NCBI GenBank assembly: GCA_023390335.1 | Contig: JAEWCZ010000017.1 | Coordinates: 124,001 to 188,000 of the forward strand | Source: Bacillota bacterium | Lineage (GTDB): Bacteria > Bacillota > Clostridia > Acetivibrionales > DSM-1351 | DNA length: 64,000 nucleotides | Reading direction: 5' to 3' | In this document: piece by piece, positions 46,033 to 54,470 of the stretch | Layout: each line of letters begins with the position of its first letter | How positions within the stretch are numbered: position 1 is the stretch's first letter | The notes under the pieces: model-generated | Seen by the model: the letters and a program-made list of their open reading frames with translations, nothing else | Databases searched by the model: none | Told to the model about the DNA's origin: nothing | Program-made: the position numbers and the translations under genes

Positions 46033-46602
46033 GTGATATTTTCTAAAGATACCAATAACATTCTAAAAAGAATTTTAAAACTTTTAAGGCCGTACATTAA
46101 AAAAATCAGCATTATTTTTGTATGTATTATTGCTTCTGCCGGTATTAGTATGCTTTTTCCACTACTCAGCAAACAAGTTATGGATATAGGTCTACTTAAA
46201 AGTAATTTTGGAGTAGTAGTTAAGTATTCTCTTTTTACTTTTGCCTTGGTTTTAATTGATCAAGCAATTGGCTTACTTGAAACAAAATATTTTTCTTATT
46301 TAAATTCTATGTTCCAGTATTCGTTACAAAAGGCGGCATTTAAACATCTCTTGAAGCTTAAACTGCAGTACTTTAATAGTACAAATTTTTCCGAAATCAT
46401 GGGTAACATCGGTATGGATGTTGGAAATATATCAAGGATATGCGATAAAGGTACTTTTATAATAGTATCTCAGATATTCAGAATTATCGGAGGCTTAGTA
46501 GTGGTGGATAACGGTAGCATACACCAATTCGATAATTATAATGATTTTCTGGATTTGAACTCACAAGGTTTATCCGCGGTAAAGCTTAATGAGTTTAAAT
46601 AA
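46033..46602 (+). pseudogene. ABC-type peptide exporter reduced by an in-frame internal deletion
   Basis: 189 codons from GTG 46033. Residues 1 to ~155 are the start of an ABC exporter membrane domain (ILRPYIKKISIIF, then LLSKQVMDIGLL, YFNSTNFSEIMG). The sequence then jumps within GGL/VVVDNG to what is normally the last ~30 residues of the ATPase (VVVDNGSIHQFDNYNDFL). About two-thirds of a usual ~580-residue exporter is gone, including most membrane helices, Walker A and B and the signature. The frame stays open, so this looks like one deletion. It directly precedes the peptide precursor and was presumably its exporter. Confidence 0.8.
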
Positions 46603-46652
46603 AGTCAGACCTTGTTCAATAAGTCTGTATATACGAAAGCGAGGTGAGAAAA

Positions 46653-46802
46653 ATGAAAAAATTAGGGAAGAAAGTACATAATTATCAGGGTACTATAGAG
46701 GCATACGTATCTTGTGATGGAGCCTGTCGTTATGATGTATGCGGGGATACTTCAGCTATGGTGAATCTTCTATTATCTATCCGAAGGTTATACGGTAACT
46801 AA
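46653..46802 (+). CDS. Cys-rich peptide precursor (CLI_3235/Clo7bot-type RiPP)
   Basis: 49 residues, with AGCGAGGTGAGAAAA as ribosome site. The leader-like start MKKLGKKVHNYQGTIEAY matches, as I recall it, the leader of the clostridial Cys-rich peptides encoded beside CcpM maturases. The core-like end holds three cysteines (residues 21, 25 and 30 in CDGACRYDVC) and a hydrophobic tail (MVNLLLSIRRLYG). It is immediately followed by a hairpin and the radical SAM gene. Likely fate: post-translational modification at the cysteines or neighbours, leader removal and export. The product's activity is unknown. It is shorter in cysteines than typical relatives. Confidence 0.8.
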   Translation: MKKLGKKVHNYQGTIEAYVSCDGACRYDVCGDTSAMVNLLLSIRRLYGN

Positions 46803-46823
46803 TTTGTTGTTAGCTCATGCTAA

Positions 46824-46860
46824 AAATTAACCGGAATACAGTCTATATTCCGGTTAATTT
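46824..46860 (+). terminator. Intercistronic hairpin between precursor and maturase
   Basis: A perfect 15-bp inverted repeat (46824-46838 with 46846-46860; AATTAACCGGAATA core) with loop CAGTCTA. There is no strong U-run after it, so it probably acts as a partial terminator or mRNA-stabilising end that keeps precursor transcript above maturase transcript. Confidence 0.75.
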
Positions 46861-46885
46861 AATTAATAAGGAGGAAGTGATAGTT

Positions 46886-48328
46886 TTGAATTCTTTCATA
46901 CACCTGTTTAAAACTCCTGGAGGGCATTATTTGTATGATGTTAATAAAAATGTAATACTTGGTTTATCAGAAGACCAATATGAGATACTCGATTATAAAA
47001 ATAGTCATGATTCTGATAATTTCACTTCACAATCTAGTGCACAGGCATTAGAGTCAATTGATCATTTGCGTAATTTAGGTTTCTTATCAGAAAAAAGGCC
47101 AAAGGAAATGTACCATCCTTTAAATGATACGATTTTAAGCCACCTCAATAATAAAGTTAATATGATTACACTGCAAATAACAAAGCAATGTAATCTTAGG
47201 TGCAAATACTGCGTTTACTCTGGAGATTATGAAAATAGAGTTCATTCAAATGAGAAAATGACTCTTGACACAGCCAAAAAGGGAATAGATTTTTATATTG
47301 AGCATTCAAAAGATAATGAGAAAGGATTCTTGGCATTCTATGGGGGTGAGCCACTCCTTGAATTTGAATTCATTAAAAAATGTATTGAGTACTTTGAAGA
47401 AAGAGCAGAGGGAAAAAATATTCACATAAACTTGACAACAAATGCAACCCTTTTAACTAAAGAGATTGTAGATTATTTTAATAAGCATGATGTACATTTG
47501 TTAATAAGTCTTGATGGTTCTTCTGAGGTACATAACAGAAATAGGGTATATAGAGATGATAAAGGGACATTTGAAAAAGTAATGGAAAACATAGAGATGA
47601 TTAAAGCTAAATTTCCTGACTATTTAAGTAATAATATTGCTTTCAATGCTGTGTTAGATCCGCAGAATGATTTTAGCTGTGTAAATAATTTTTTTACTGA
47701 TTTTGAATTAGCAAAAGAAGCAAGTGTTATGGCTTCAGAAATAACTAATTTATACAGAAAGGATACTGTAAAAGCATCTGTTAATTATATTTCTGAAATT
47801 GAATATGAAATTTTTAAGATATTTTTATCAAAGCTTGGTTATCTGGACGAGAAATATACATCAAAACTACTATCAAGACAATATAGCGAAAGAAAGATTA
47901 GATATGGTCTATTGAAAATGAGACAGGAGCTACCTGATAAAGTCCATCATGGAGGACCATGTGTACCTGGGGCTCAAAGGCTGTTCGTGGATGTTGACGG
48001 CAATTTTTACCCTTGTGAAAATGTTAGTGAAGCATCACCACATATGAAAATAGGAAATGTAGATGATGGGTTTAATATTGATAAGATAAGAACTTTGCTT
48101 AATGTAGGTAAAATAAGCGAAAATAAGTGCAAAAACTGTTGGGCCCTTACCTTTTGTGATTTATGTGCAGCGGCAGCAGATGAAAACGATGGACTTTCAA
48201 CGGAAAAAAAGATTTCAAGATGTAGTGATGTAATATACACAGCTGATAGAATATTAAAGGATATTTGTACTTTAAAAGAATTTGGGGCTGATTTAGGTGA
48301 AGTCAATACGACGGAGTGGAAGCTGTAA
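46886..48328 (+). CDS. Radical SAM/SPASM peptide maturase (CcpM-like)
   Basis: 480 residues. The start is TTG 46886, with AAGGAGGA 11 bases upstream; it yields MNSFIHLFKTPGGHYLYDVNKN, the usual CcpM opening. A longer frame from 46817 would include the hairpin. The radical SAM cluster motif is Cys102-x3-Cys106-x2-Cys109 (CNLRCKYC), followed by FYGGEPLLEF. The C-terminal SPASM region has GGPCVPG, FYPCEN and CKNCWALTFCDLC, enough cysteines for auxiliary clusters. It should modify the precursor encoded 83 bp upstream, using S-adenosylmethionine. The chemistry (thioether or other) is not predictable. Confidence 0.88.
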   Translation: MNSFIHLFKTPGGHYLYDVNKNVILGLSEDQYEILDYKNSHDSDNFTSQSSAQALESIDHLRNLGFLSEKRPKEMYHPLNDTILSHLNNKVNMITLQITKQCNLRCKYCVYSGDYENRVHSNEKMTLDTAKKGIDFYIEHSKDNEKGFLAFYGGEPLLEFEFIKKCIEYFEERAEGKNIHINLTTNATLLTKEIVDYFNKHDVHLLISLDGSSEVHNRNRVYRDDKGTFEKVMENIEMIKAKFPDYLSNNIAFNAVLDPQNDFSCVNNFFTDFELAKEASVMASEITNLYRKDTVKASVNYISEIEYEIFKIFLSKLGYLDEKYTSKLLSRQYSERKIRYGLLKMRQELPDKVHHGGPCVPGAQRLFVDVDGNFYPCENVSEASPHMKIGNVDDGFNIDKIRTLLNVGKISENKCKNCWALTFCDLCAAAADENDGLSTEKKISRCSDVIYTADRILKDICTLKEFGADLGEVNTTEWKL

Positions 48329-48346
48329 TAATGGAGGGAGTTAAAT

Positions 48347-49474
48347 ATGGGAAAAAATGAAAGACTGTTGATTTATCCGTACAATATGGAATTTACTCCG
48401 ATATTAAGGCACAGGTCTTTGCTTAAGGAATATGATATATCGTGCCTTGTATCTCCAAATGGATGGGGTTTTACGGGAAAAGATGCAGGTATAGCAGATA
48501 GAGGACCGGATATAGGTATTACAGTATCTTCAGATTTTGAAAAGGCTTTAGACTTATGTGATACTGTAATGATTATTGAGTCACATTTACCTATTGATTT
48601 TGAAAAAAATATATATAATAAAATCAAATCGGCGGTAAGGTTCAAAAAAAACATAATATGTTCATTTAAATTGAATGAAGATGCTATTAAAGAAATATCG
48701 TCTGTGTGTAATCGAGATGGAGTGTATTTCAAGTACTTTGATGGAACTCAGAATTTTCTGTCTGAGGAGATAGTAATTGAGGATGAAAGTATTGAAGAAA
48801 TTGACACACCTGTTATTCTGGCGGTTGGAATGGCTGAGAAAACAAGTAAATTTGAAATTCAGCTTGCTCTAAGGGAAAAAATTCAAAAATCTGGCTATAA
48901 AATAAGTCAGATAGGCACCAGGTCATACTGTGAAATGATGGGTTTCCATCCCTTTCCTACATTCATGTATGGAAAGGCTTTTTCTGATGTGAATAAAGTA
49001 TTGATGTTCAATAGATTCATCAAGAAAATTGAAAAAAACGAAGAGCCTGATATTATAATTATCGGAGTACCCGGTGGTTTTATGCCCTTTAACAGGAAGA
49101 TTACCAACAAATTCGGTTTACTTGCCTTCGAAATTTCACAGGCCGTAGTTCCTGATATCGTAATAGCCAGCTTGCTGTATGAGGATTATAAGCCTGAAGG
49201 ATTTGATATGTTTACGAATATGATTAAATATAAGCTTGGATTTGAGGTTGATTTTTTCAACATTTCAAATATGCAATTTGATTGGATAAGAGCAAATCAG
49301 GAACATGTGAAGTCTTATACTTCATTGGATTACAGGTTTATTGACGAGAAGAAAGTGAAATACAGTAGTAATAAAATACCTGTACTTAATATTCTGAATA
49401 AAGATGATTCCGATAATATTGTGAAACAAACTATTGAAAAACTTACCGGGTATGCTGATGTACAGATAGTATAA
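48347..49474 (+). CDS. Peptide maturation system protein (TIGR04066-type)
   Basis: 375 residues after GGAGGGAG, 18 bp behind the maturase. It matches, from memory, the clostridial family that always accompanies CcpM. Features: an opening LLIYPYNMEFTPILRHRSLLKEY, a middle EIQLALREKIQKSGYKISQIGTR that resembles a P-loop-like or nucleotide-binding region without a Walker A, and IIIGVPGGFMPFNRKITNKFG. There are no membrane segments. The role in maturation is unknown; it is probably a cytoplasmic partner of the maturase. Confidence 0.78.
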   Translation: MGKNERLLIYPYNMEFTPILRHRSLLKEYDISCLVSPNGWGFTGKDAGIADRGPDIGITVSSDFEKALDLCDTVMIIESHLPIDFEKNIYNKIKSAVRFKKNIICSFKLNEDAIKEISSVCNRDGVYFKYFDGTQNFLSEEIVIEDESIEEIDTPVILAVGMAEKTSKFEIQLALREKIQKSGYKISQIGTRSYCEMMGFHPFPTFMYGKAFSDVNKVLMFNRFIKKIEKNEEPDIIIIGVPGGFMPFNRKITNKFGLLAFEISQAVVPDIVIASLLYEDYKPEGFDMFTNMIKYKLGFEVDFFNISNMQFDWIRANQEHVKSYTSLDYRFIDEKKVKYSSNKIPVLNILNKDDSDNIVKQTIEKLTGYADVQIV

Positions 49475-49489
49475 AGGAGAATACTTACT

Positions 49490-49774
49490 ATGGATAATTT
49501 AATGTCAGATAAAATAGAAGAAGGGCTTTTAAATATTTTTGTTCAAAGGTTTGATATCGATTTTACTAAATGGGACAAGGATTATTATTTTAAAAATCTT
49601 TTAGGAGAAGAAATACAGTTATCTGCAAGAGATTTGCTATACATATACTTTGACATAAAGAGCCAGTTCAATATTACGATCCCTCAAGAGGAAATTGCCA
49701 ACGGAAAATTTTCTACCTTTGGAGGTATATTGGAAATTGTTCAAAGTGAAATGAAATTAAAGAATATATCGTAA
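49490..49774 (+). CDS. Acyl-carrier-like protein of the peptide maturation system
   Basis: 94 residues after AAGGAGAA, 15 bp behind the previous gene. The helical layout fits an acyl-carrier protein. Its stretch SARDLLYIYFDIKSQFNITIP (from residue 45) aligns with the DSLDLVELV...F.I.IP motif. Ala46 stands where the phosphopantetheine-bearing Ser should be, so it cannot be charged in the usual way. It corresponds, from memory, to the acyl-carrier-related family of CcpM loci. It probably acts as a docking or scaffold protein. Confidence 0.78.
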   Translation: MDNLMSDKIEEGLLNIFVQRFDIDFTKWDKDYYFKNLLGEEIQLSARDLLYIYFDIKSQFNITIPQEEIANGKFSTFGGILEIVQSEMKLKNIS

Positions 49775-49797
49775 TATTTTGATTGGATAGGTTTTTG

Positions 49798-49833
49798 AAC
49801 TCTTACCTCTAAATCGGGGTAAGAGTTTTTTAA
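49798..49833 (+). terminator. Terminator of the peptide cluster
   Basis: AACTCTTACC (49798-49807) pairs with GGTAAGAGTT (49818-49827), then TTTT. Confidence 0.88.
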
Positions 49834-49909
49834 TGAGTTAACACCTCTTTCTATGTTATAATACTACTTGTTGTTACTTCACAATAAAATGGAAAAAAGG
49901 ATACTACAA

Positions 49910-50656
49910 ATGTTAACTAAGCAAGAAAAAATATTACATAGCAAGCACACTGTATTACAAGATTTCCTTGACGGTTCAAAGCAAAGTCTTCCTATAGCCT
50001 TGGGGTATTTTCCTGTATCTTTTACTTTCGGACTAATGGCTGTAAAAGGCGGAATACCTGTTTGGATAGTCATATTAATATCAATGACAAACCTCACCTC
50101 AGCAGGACAGTTTGCAGGGACAAACCTGATTATAGCAGGAGCAGGCCTTGCTGAAATTACCATAACCACCTTTGTTATAAATATAAGGTACATGCTAATG
50201 TCTCTGTCACTGTCTCAGAAAATTGTTCAGGGTATACCGGGGTACAAGCGTTGGATTATGTCTTTCGGAATCACCGATGAAACCTTTACAGTAGCCGCCA
50301 TGCAAAAAAAGGACATAACCTTTTCCTTTATGACAGGACTTGAAGTGCTACCCTATATCGGATGGGCTGCAGGCACCGCAGCAGGTGCAATAGTGTGTAC
50401 CATACTGCCCGAGGCTTTGCAGAATTCAATGGGTATTGCTTTATATGCAATGTTTATAGCCCTTGTAATTCCGGCGGCAAAGAAGTCGAAAGCCGCTCTG
50501 ATTGTGGCAGGCTGTGCTATATTTATAAGTTCACTTATAAAATGGGTACCTGTCTTTTCTGTTATATCAGGGGGATGGAGAATAATCATTGCCACATTTA
50601 TTGCATGTACAATAGGTGCAAAGTTTTTTCCAATGGAGGAGACGGCAAATGACTAA
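49910..50656 (+). CDS. azlC: Branched-chain amino-acid exporter large subunit, AzlC family
   Basis: 248 residues. The start at ATG 49910 (MLTKQEKIL) has AAAAGGA upstream; earlier ATGs at 49868 and 49889 lack a site. About six to seven membrane helices with the family blocks LPIALGYFPVSFTFGLMAV, SAGQFAGTNLI and YMLMSLSLSQKI. With AzlD it exports branched-chain amino acids or analogues. It overlaps azlD by 8 bp. Confidence 0.88.
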   Translation: MLTKQEKILHSKHTVLQDFLDGSKQSLPIALGYFPVSFTFGLMAVKGGIPVWIVILISMTNLTSAGQFAGTNLIIAGAGLAEITITTFVINIRYMLMSLSLSQKIVQGIPGYKRWIMSFGITDETFTVAAMQKKDITFSFMTGLEVLPYIGWAAGTAAGAIVCTILPEALQNSMGIALYAMFIALVIPAAKKSKAALIVAGCAIFISSLIKWVPVFSVISGGWRIIIATFIACTIGAKFFPMEETAND

Positions 50657-50960
50657 TACTTTGATTGCAGTATTTCTTATGGCATTGGTTACATATTTTC
50701 CAAGAGTACTTCCAATGGCTGTATTCAAAAATAAAATAAAGTCCCGGTTTATAACTGCATTTCTAGGATATGTACCTTATGCAGTTTTGGGAGCTATGAT
50801 ATTTCCTGATATACTTACCTCCACAGGGCATCTGTTGTCAGCTGGCATAGGTCTTGGAGTTGCAGTTATACTAGCCTATTTTGAAAAAAGTTTGTTAAAG
50901 GTCGCTGTTTGTGCAATTGCAGTTGTATATGTTTGCGAGATGATAATTTCCAGAGTGTAG
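50649..50960 (+). CDS. azlD: Branched-chain amino-acid exporter small subunit, AzlD family
   Basis: 103 residues from ATG 50649 behind ATGGAGGAGACGG. Four hydrophobic helices; TYFPRVLPM and FLGYVPYAVLGAMIFP are diagnostic of AzlD. It is translationally coupled to azlC. Confidence 0.88.
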   Translation: MTNTLIAVFLMALVTYFPRVLPMAVFKNKIKSRFITAFLGYVPYAVLGAMIFPDILTSTGHLLSAGIGLGVAVILAYFEKSLLKVAVCAIAVVYVCEMIISRV

Positions 50961-51030
50961 AATATGATATAATGATGATAATTAATACAAAAAACAGAAA
51001 AGTTTTGTAATGTTCAAAGGGACGGGATTT

Positions 51031-52527
51031 ATGCATAAGAGATACATTTTATCCCTGGATCAGGGAACCACCAGCTCCAGAGCAGTAATATTTGACAGCT
51101 TAAACGGTAATATAGCCGGAATCAAGAGTGTACCGTTAAAACAGTTTTATCCTCAACCCGGGTGGGTTGAACATGATGCGGAAGATATTTTCAGGGATCA
51201 GATGTCAGCTATAACTGGAGCAATAAAGATGGCAGGGATAAGTCTTGAAGCAATAGCCTGCATCGGTATCACAAACCAGAGGGAGACAGTAGTGGTTTGG
51301 GATAAAAACACTGGAAAACCTGTGCATAAAGCTATTGTATGGCAGTGCAGAAGAAGCTCTGAAATATGCGATAGCTTAAAGATGGCAGGCTTGAGAGATA
51401 AAATCAAAAGTAAAACAGGGTTGGTAATAGATGCATATTTTTCGGGAACCAAGATAAAATGGATTCTGGATCACGTAGAAGGAGCTAGGGAGAAGGCTCA
51501 AAGAGGAGAGTTGCTTACAGGAACCATAGATTCATGGCTTATCTGGAATTTAACCGGAGGCAAAAAACATATCACCGATTATTCAAATGCATCCAGAACC
51601 ATGCTTTATAATATAAATGATTTAAAATGGGATGAAGAACTGCTGACAGAACTTGAAATACCGGCTTGTATGTTGCCGGAAGTAGTTTCGTCATCGGGGG
51701 TATGTGCATACTCCAATGAAAAAGTGCTGGGAGCAAAAATCCCTATTTCCGGAATAGCCGGAGACCAACATGCCTCGCTTTTTGGGCAGGCCTGCTTTAA
51801 ACAGGGCGATGCTAAAAATACATATGGTACAGGTTGTTTTATACTAATGAATACCGGCAAAACACCTGTTTCTTCAAAAAATAATTTACTTACAACTATT
51901 GCATGGGGTATAGATAATCAGGTGGAGTACGCACTTGAAGGCAGTGTATTTAATGCCGGAGCAGCTATTCAGTGGTTAAGGGATGAACTTGGGATAATAA
52001 AAACCGCACATGAAAGCGATATTGAGGCAGAAAAAGTTCCCGACACGGGCGGAGTATATGTTGTTCCCGCATTTACCGGTTTAGGAGCACCATATTGGGA
52101 TATGTATGCACGGGGTACAATACTGGGTATAACCAGAGGCACCAACAAGAGGCATATTATTAGAGCCACACTGGAGTCTATAGCTTATCAGAGCAGAGAT
52201 GTACTGGAAGCTATGGAACTGGATTCAGGAATAGAACTCAATGCTCTAAAGGTTGACGGAGGTGCAAGCGCAAGTAACTTTCTTATGCAGTTTCAGGCAG
52301 ATATATTGAATATACCTGTACAAAGGCCTGTAATAAGGGAAACAACAGCACTTGGTTCAGCGTTTTTGGCAGGACTCGGCGTTGGAATCTGGACATCCAA
52401 GGAAGAAATAGAAAAGGCGTGGAATCTTGACAAGACATACATACCTTTAGGAAATAAAAATTACTTTGACGGTCTATACTTAAAATGGAAGAAAGCTGTT
52501 GAAAAATCAATGAAATGGGATATCTAG
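51031..52527 (+). CDS. glpK: Glycerol kinase
   Basis: 498 residues. The start at 51031 (MHKRYILSLDQGTTSSRAVIFD) is preferred over 51010 by homology and a purine-rich site (AAAGGGACGGG). It phosphorylates glycerol to sn-glycerol 3-phosphate. The FGGY-family blocks are complete: the phosphate loop DQGTTSSRA, GITNQRETVVVWD, SGIAGDQHASLFGQ and KVDGGASASNFLMQFQAD. No glpF or glpD neighbours it. proA follows after 9 bp, so an odd co-transcription is likely. Confidence 0.95.
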   Translation: MHKRYILSLDQGTTSSRAVIFDSLNGNIAGIKSVPLKQFYPQPGWVEHDAEDIFRDQMSAITGAIKMAGISLEAIACIGITNQRETVVVWDKNTGKPVHKAIVWQCRRSSEICDSLKMAGLRDKIKSKTGLVIDAYFSGTKIKWILDHVEGAREKAQRGELLTGTIDSWLIWNLTGGKKHITDYSNASRTMLYNINDLKWDEELLTELEIPACMLPEVVSSSGVCAYSNEKVLGAKIPISGIAGDQHASLFGQACFKQGDAKNTYGTGCFILMNTGKTPVSSKNNLLTTIAWGIDNQVEYALEGSVFNAGAAIQWLRDELGIIKTAHESDIEAEKVPDTGGVYVVPAFTGLGAPYWDMYARGTILGITRGTNKRHIIRATLESIAYQSRDVLEAMELDSGIELNALKVDGGASASNFLMQFQADILNIPVQRPVIRETTALGSAFLAGLGVGIWTSKEEIEKAWNLDKTYIPLGNKNYFDGLYLKWKKAVEKSMKWDI

Positions 52528-52536
52528 GAGGTAAAA

Positions 52537-53835
52537 ATGGACATAAGACAATTATGTGAGAATGCCGGTAATGCATCTGTAAAAATGGCAGCACTTAGCG
52601 GAGAAGTTAAGAACAATGCACTGTTGAAGATAGCTGATGCACTACTTGCAAATAGTAAAAGAATAATAGAAGCAAATCAAAAAGACCTTGAAAGAAGCGA
52701 AAAGGAGAATCTGGCTTCACCGCTCCTTAAAAGGCTTAAATTCGACGAAAAGAAATTAAACGATGTAGTTGAAGGTATCAAGAGCTTGCAGGGCCTAGAA
52801 GAACCTGTAGGCAAAACCCTTATGGCAAATATGCTGGATGATGGACTTGATCTGTTTAAAGTAACCTGTCCCATAGGCGTTATAGGAATCATATTTGAAT
52901 CAAGGCCTGACGCACTTGTGCAGATATCAACTCTTTGCCTTAAAAGTGGAAACTGTGTTCTCCTTAAAGGCGGTTCTGAGGCAAAAGATACAAACCGAGT
53001 TCTGACAGATGTTATAGAAGAAGCTACAGTAGCAGCCGGACTGCCCAAGGGATGGATAAGTCTTCTTGAGAGCAGAGACGATGTAAATGAAATGCTGAAA
53101 ATGGACCAATATATTGATCTGTTAATTCCAAGAGGTTCAAATGAGTTTGTACGTTATATAATGGATAATTCAAAAATCCCGGTAATGGGCCATGCGGACG
53201 GTATTTGCCACGTATATGTGGACTCTGGTGCAGACTTGGAAATGGCAAAGAAAATAACAGTAGATTCAAAAACTCAGTACGTTGCAGTTTGCAATGCTAC
53301 AGAGACTCTTTTGGTTGACAGGGCAGTGGCAAAGGAATTTTTACCGGAATTAAAGGCTGAACTTGATAAAAAGAATGTTGAAATATTCGGAGATGAAGAA
53401 ACAGCTAAAATAATAGAAGTTAAGCCTGCCAGTGATCAAGACTGGGCGACAGAGTATCTAGATTACATTATATCCATAAAGATAGTTTCCGGTGTGGATG
53501 AAGCTATAAGACATATTAATACTTATGGCTCAGGGCATACTGACAGCATAGTGACAAAGGATAAAACAACAGCAGTTAAATTTATGAATCTTGTTGATTC
53601 CGGAAATGTTTTCTGGAATGCTTCTACAAGATTTAGCGATGGTTTTAAATACGGTTTTGGTGCCGAGGTAGGAATAAGTACAAGCAAGCTTCATGCTAGA
53701 GGCCCCGTAGGTTTGGATGGTTTGCTGAGTTACAAATATATGCTGATTGGCAACGGGCAGATTGTTGATGATTATGCCACAAACAAAAGACACTTTAAGC
53801 ATGTAAAAATGAATAAGCATATTGAAGAGATATAA
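52537..53835 (+). CDS. proA: Gamma-glutamyl phosphate reductase
   Basis: 432 residues after TAGGAGG. It reduces gamma-glutamyl phosphate in proline synthesis. The aldehyde-dehydrogenase-type catalytic Cys lies in QYVAVCNATETLLVD. FKVTCPIGVIGIIFESRPD and LLKGGSEA are also present. Length is as expected. The usual partner proB (glutamate 5-kinase) is not adjacent. It shares an operon with glpK upstream and ridA downstream. Confidence 0.95.
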   Translation: MDIRQLCENAGNASVKMAALSGEVKNNALLKIADALLANSKRIIEANQKDLERSEKENLASPLLKRLKFDEKKLNDVVEGIKSLQGLEEPVGKTLMANMLDDGLDLFKVTCPIGVIGIIFESRPDALVQISTLCLKSGNCVLLKGGSEAKDTNRVLTDVIEEATVAAGLPKGWISLLESRDDVNEMLKMDQYIDLLIPRGSNEFVRYIMDNSKIPVMGHADGICHVYVDSGADLEMAKKITVDSKTQYVAVCNATETLLVDRAVAKEFLPELKAELDKKNVEIFGDEETAKIIEVKPASDQDWATEYLDYIISIKIVSGVDEAIRHINTYGSGHTDSIVTKDKTTAVKFMNLVDSGNVFWNASTRFSDGFKYGFGAEVGISTSKLHARGPVGLDGLLSYKYMLIGNGQIVDDYATNKRHFKHVKMNKHIEEI

Positions 53836-53856
53836 AACATTAAGGAGTGATTAATA

Positions 53857-54237
53857 ATGGCATTTGAGATTATTTCAACTGACAAGGCACCTGCCGCAAT
53901 TGGTCCGTATTCACAAGCGGTTAAATGCGGAAATGTTATATATACCTCGGGAGCAATTCCGGTAGACCCAGCCAGCGGAAATGTTGTTGCAGGAGGAGCT
54001 GCACAGCAGGCAGAACAGGCTATTAAAAACCTTGCAGAAGTACTGAAAGGAGCCGGAGCAAGTCTGGAAAACGTAGTAAAAACTACTGTGTTTATAAAAG
54101 ACATGAATGACTTCGCAGCAATAAACGAAGTATACAAAAAATTCTTTACTGACAATTACCCTGCACGGTCATGCGTAGAGGTTGCGAGACTTCCAAAGGA
54201 TGTTTTAATCGAGATAGAATGTATTGCAGTATTATAG
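53857..54237 (+). CDS. ridA: RidA family enamine/imine deaminase
   Basis: 126 residues after AAGGAGTG. It hydrolyses reactive enamines and imines left by PLP enzymes. The family motifs are intact: APAAIGPYSQAV, YTSGAIPVDP, VFIKDMNDFAAINEVY, and the catalytic Arg in PARSCVEVARLPKD. It is 21 bp behind proA. Confidence 0.95.
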   Translation: MAFEIISTDKAPAAIGPYSQAVKCGNVIYTSGAIPVDPASGNVVAGGAAQQAEQAIKNLAEVLKGAGASLENVVKTTVFIKDMNDFAAINEVYKKFFTDNYPARSCVEVARLPKDVLIEIECIAVL

Positions 54238-54251
54238 ATGAGGATTTCTAG

Positions 54252-54413
54252 CTGTACGTGAGTATAAATTGTATCAATGGAAGCTTGGTTAAAGTTTTAC
54301 CGGAACCCCTACACGATGTAGGGGTTCCGGTAAAATATCCAATGATGAGCCGCTAGAAACACTTGCAAATATCTTGGAAGCAATCATTGATACAATTTTA
54401 TACGGGAGTACAG
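54252..54413. repeat. Nested inverted repeat with a long perfect hairpin
   Basis: The inner palindrome 54295-54313 / 54317-54335 is 19 bp perfect with loop CGA (TTTTACCGGAACCCCTACA arm). It is framed by an outer imperfect repeat: CTGTAC...TATAAATTGTATCAATG (54252-54279) against CATTGATACAATTTTATA...GTACAG (54385-54413). Either arm alone could end ridA transcription, but the two layers look more like a small transposon-like element. Confidence 0.7.
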
Positions 54414-54466
54414 ATGTTAAAATAGAAAAGCTTTCTAGTTTTGCAACAACCCCCTTTAGTTTATAA
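54293..54466 (+). other. 57-codon open stretch without a start codon, possible gene remnant
   Basis: The reading frame through the palindrome ends in a protein-like tail (DEPLETLANILEAI and on to SFATTPFSL) and a stop at 54464-54466. No initiation codon or ribosome site is present. It may be the 3' end of a lost gene. I do not recognise the family. Confidence 0.35.
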
Positions 54467-54470
54467 CTTA

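Noticed and set aside
46817..46885. Upstream ATG start for the radical SAM maturase
   Set aside because: It precedes and runs through the 15-bp hairpin and lacks a ribosome site. Family proteins begin at the position of TTG 46886.
53530..54155. Antisense ORFs over proA and ridA
   Set aside because: These are shadow frames of well-conserved enzymes.
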